A stretch of DNA of 6,144 nucleotides, from positions 1-6,144 of the forward strand of contig JAIRVD010000111.1 in assembly GCA_031254075.1 (NCBI GenBank), in the 5' to 3' direction. The number at the start of each line of letters is the position of its first letter. Positions within the stretch are counted from its first letter, which is position 1. The notes under the pieces are model-generated. The model searched no databases and was not told the origin of the DNA. It saw only the letters and a program-made list of their open reading frames with translations. Below are positions 5,960 to 6,144 of this stretch, one piece after another. The stretch comes from Clostridiales bacterium (GTDB lineage Bacteria; Bacillota; Clostridia; Lachnospirales; WQUN01). A program made the translations under genes and the position numbers.

Positions 5960-6144
5960 CTATATTTCCAGCCAACGCTCCCAGTCACCATGCTGTTCGG
6001 TATTATACATATATAAAATGTATTCCGCACTTTCAAAATGCAAATGCGATTCGGGGTCTAAGAGCAAGCCGTATGTTTCTGTTAACATAAATTTTCGAAT
6101 TGCTTTTGTCGGTGAGATGTCTTCGAGTTTCGTTATCATCTGCG
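5960..6144 (-). CDS. Small protein upstream of DUF3791, 5' end at or beyond the window edge
   Basis: The frame is open from the window edge to TAG at 5960-5962. An ATG at 6139 would give 59 residues, but only 5 upstream bases are visible, so neither a ribosome binding site nor the true start can be judged. The peptide has the pattern I-S-P-T-K-A-I-R-K-F, T-E-T-Y-G-L-L-L-D-P-E-S, then S-A-E-Y-I and a tryptophan-rich end (D-W-E-R-W-L-E-I). It looks like a small helical protein of the kind that pairs with DUF3791 in toxin-antitoxin-like loci, but I cannot name the family. The coding call rests on the open frame, the close coupling to the next gene (9-base gap) and the plausible composition. Confidence 0.6.
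   Translation of the reverse strand, partial: QMITKLEDISPTKAIRKFMLTETYGLLLDPESHLHFESAEYILYMYNTEQHGDWERWLEI

Noticed and set aside
5854..6036. Minus-strand frame of 60 codons overlapping both small genes
   Set aside because: It overlaps the DUF3791 gene and its upstream neighbour in a third frame, has no ribosome binding site, and gives no recognisable protein.

Overview
This window holds a compact, almost fully coding stretch in which every complete gene lies on the minus strand. Strong GGAGG-type ribosome binding sites, gaps of 2 to 80 bases, a GH4 sugar hydrolase, a bacteriohemerythrin and a DUF3791 protein suggest an anaerobic or microaerobic bacterium, perhaps from a gut or rumen. The hybrid kinase style (PAS with a QPDG segment, SHEIRTPMN phosphoacceptor box, HAMKSAL-type HPt) is one I associate with Clostridia, Spirochaetes and Fibrobacter-like anaerobes. 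The sequence alone does not fix the phylum.

Layout along transcription (right to left). 6144-5960 is the 3' part of a small unrecognised protein. 5950-5732 is a DUF3791 protein. 5718-4405 is a MelA-type GH4 alpha-galactosidase. These three are spaced 9 and 13 bases apart and look like one transcription unit. A well-formed promoter lies in the melA 3' end and the short gap after it. It drives a second unit: a 925-residue soluble hybrid histidine kinase (4338-1561), a separate HPt protein (1558-1049) and a hemerythrin-CheX fusion (967-110). A stem-loop sits between the last two genes. At the left edge, 1-59 on the plus strand appears to be the last residues of an ABC exporter, converging on the hemerythrin gene.

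How the genes may work together (inference). The kinase carries PAS-HisKA-HATPase-REC-HPt-REC-REC, and the next gene supplies a second HPt. Phosphate could pass from His146 to the first receiver, then to the internal HPt or the external one, then to the terminal receivers or to unlinked regulators. The third gene joins an O2/iron-binding hemerythrin domain to a CheX-like domain, a fold that in chemotaxis removes phosphate from receivers. The operon could therefore couple oxygen or redox state to receiver phosphorylation. The CheX ExxN signature reads E-I-S-G, so catalysis is doubtful and the domain may only bind. No DNA-binding output domain is encoded here. The phosphorelay operon is the most interesting part of the window.
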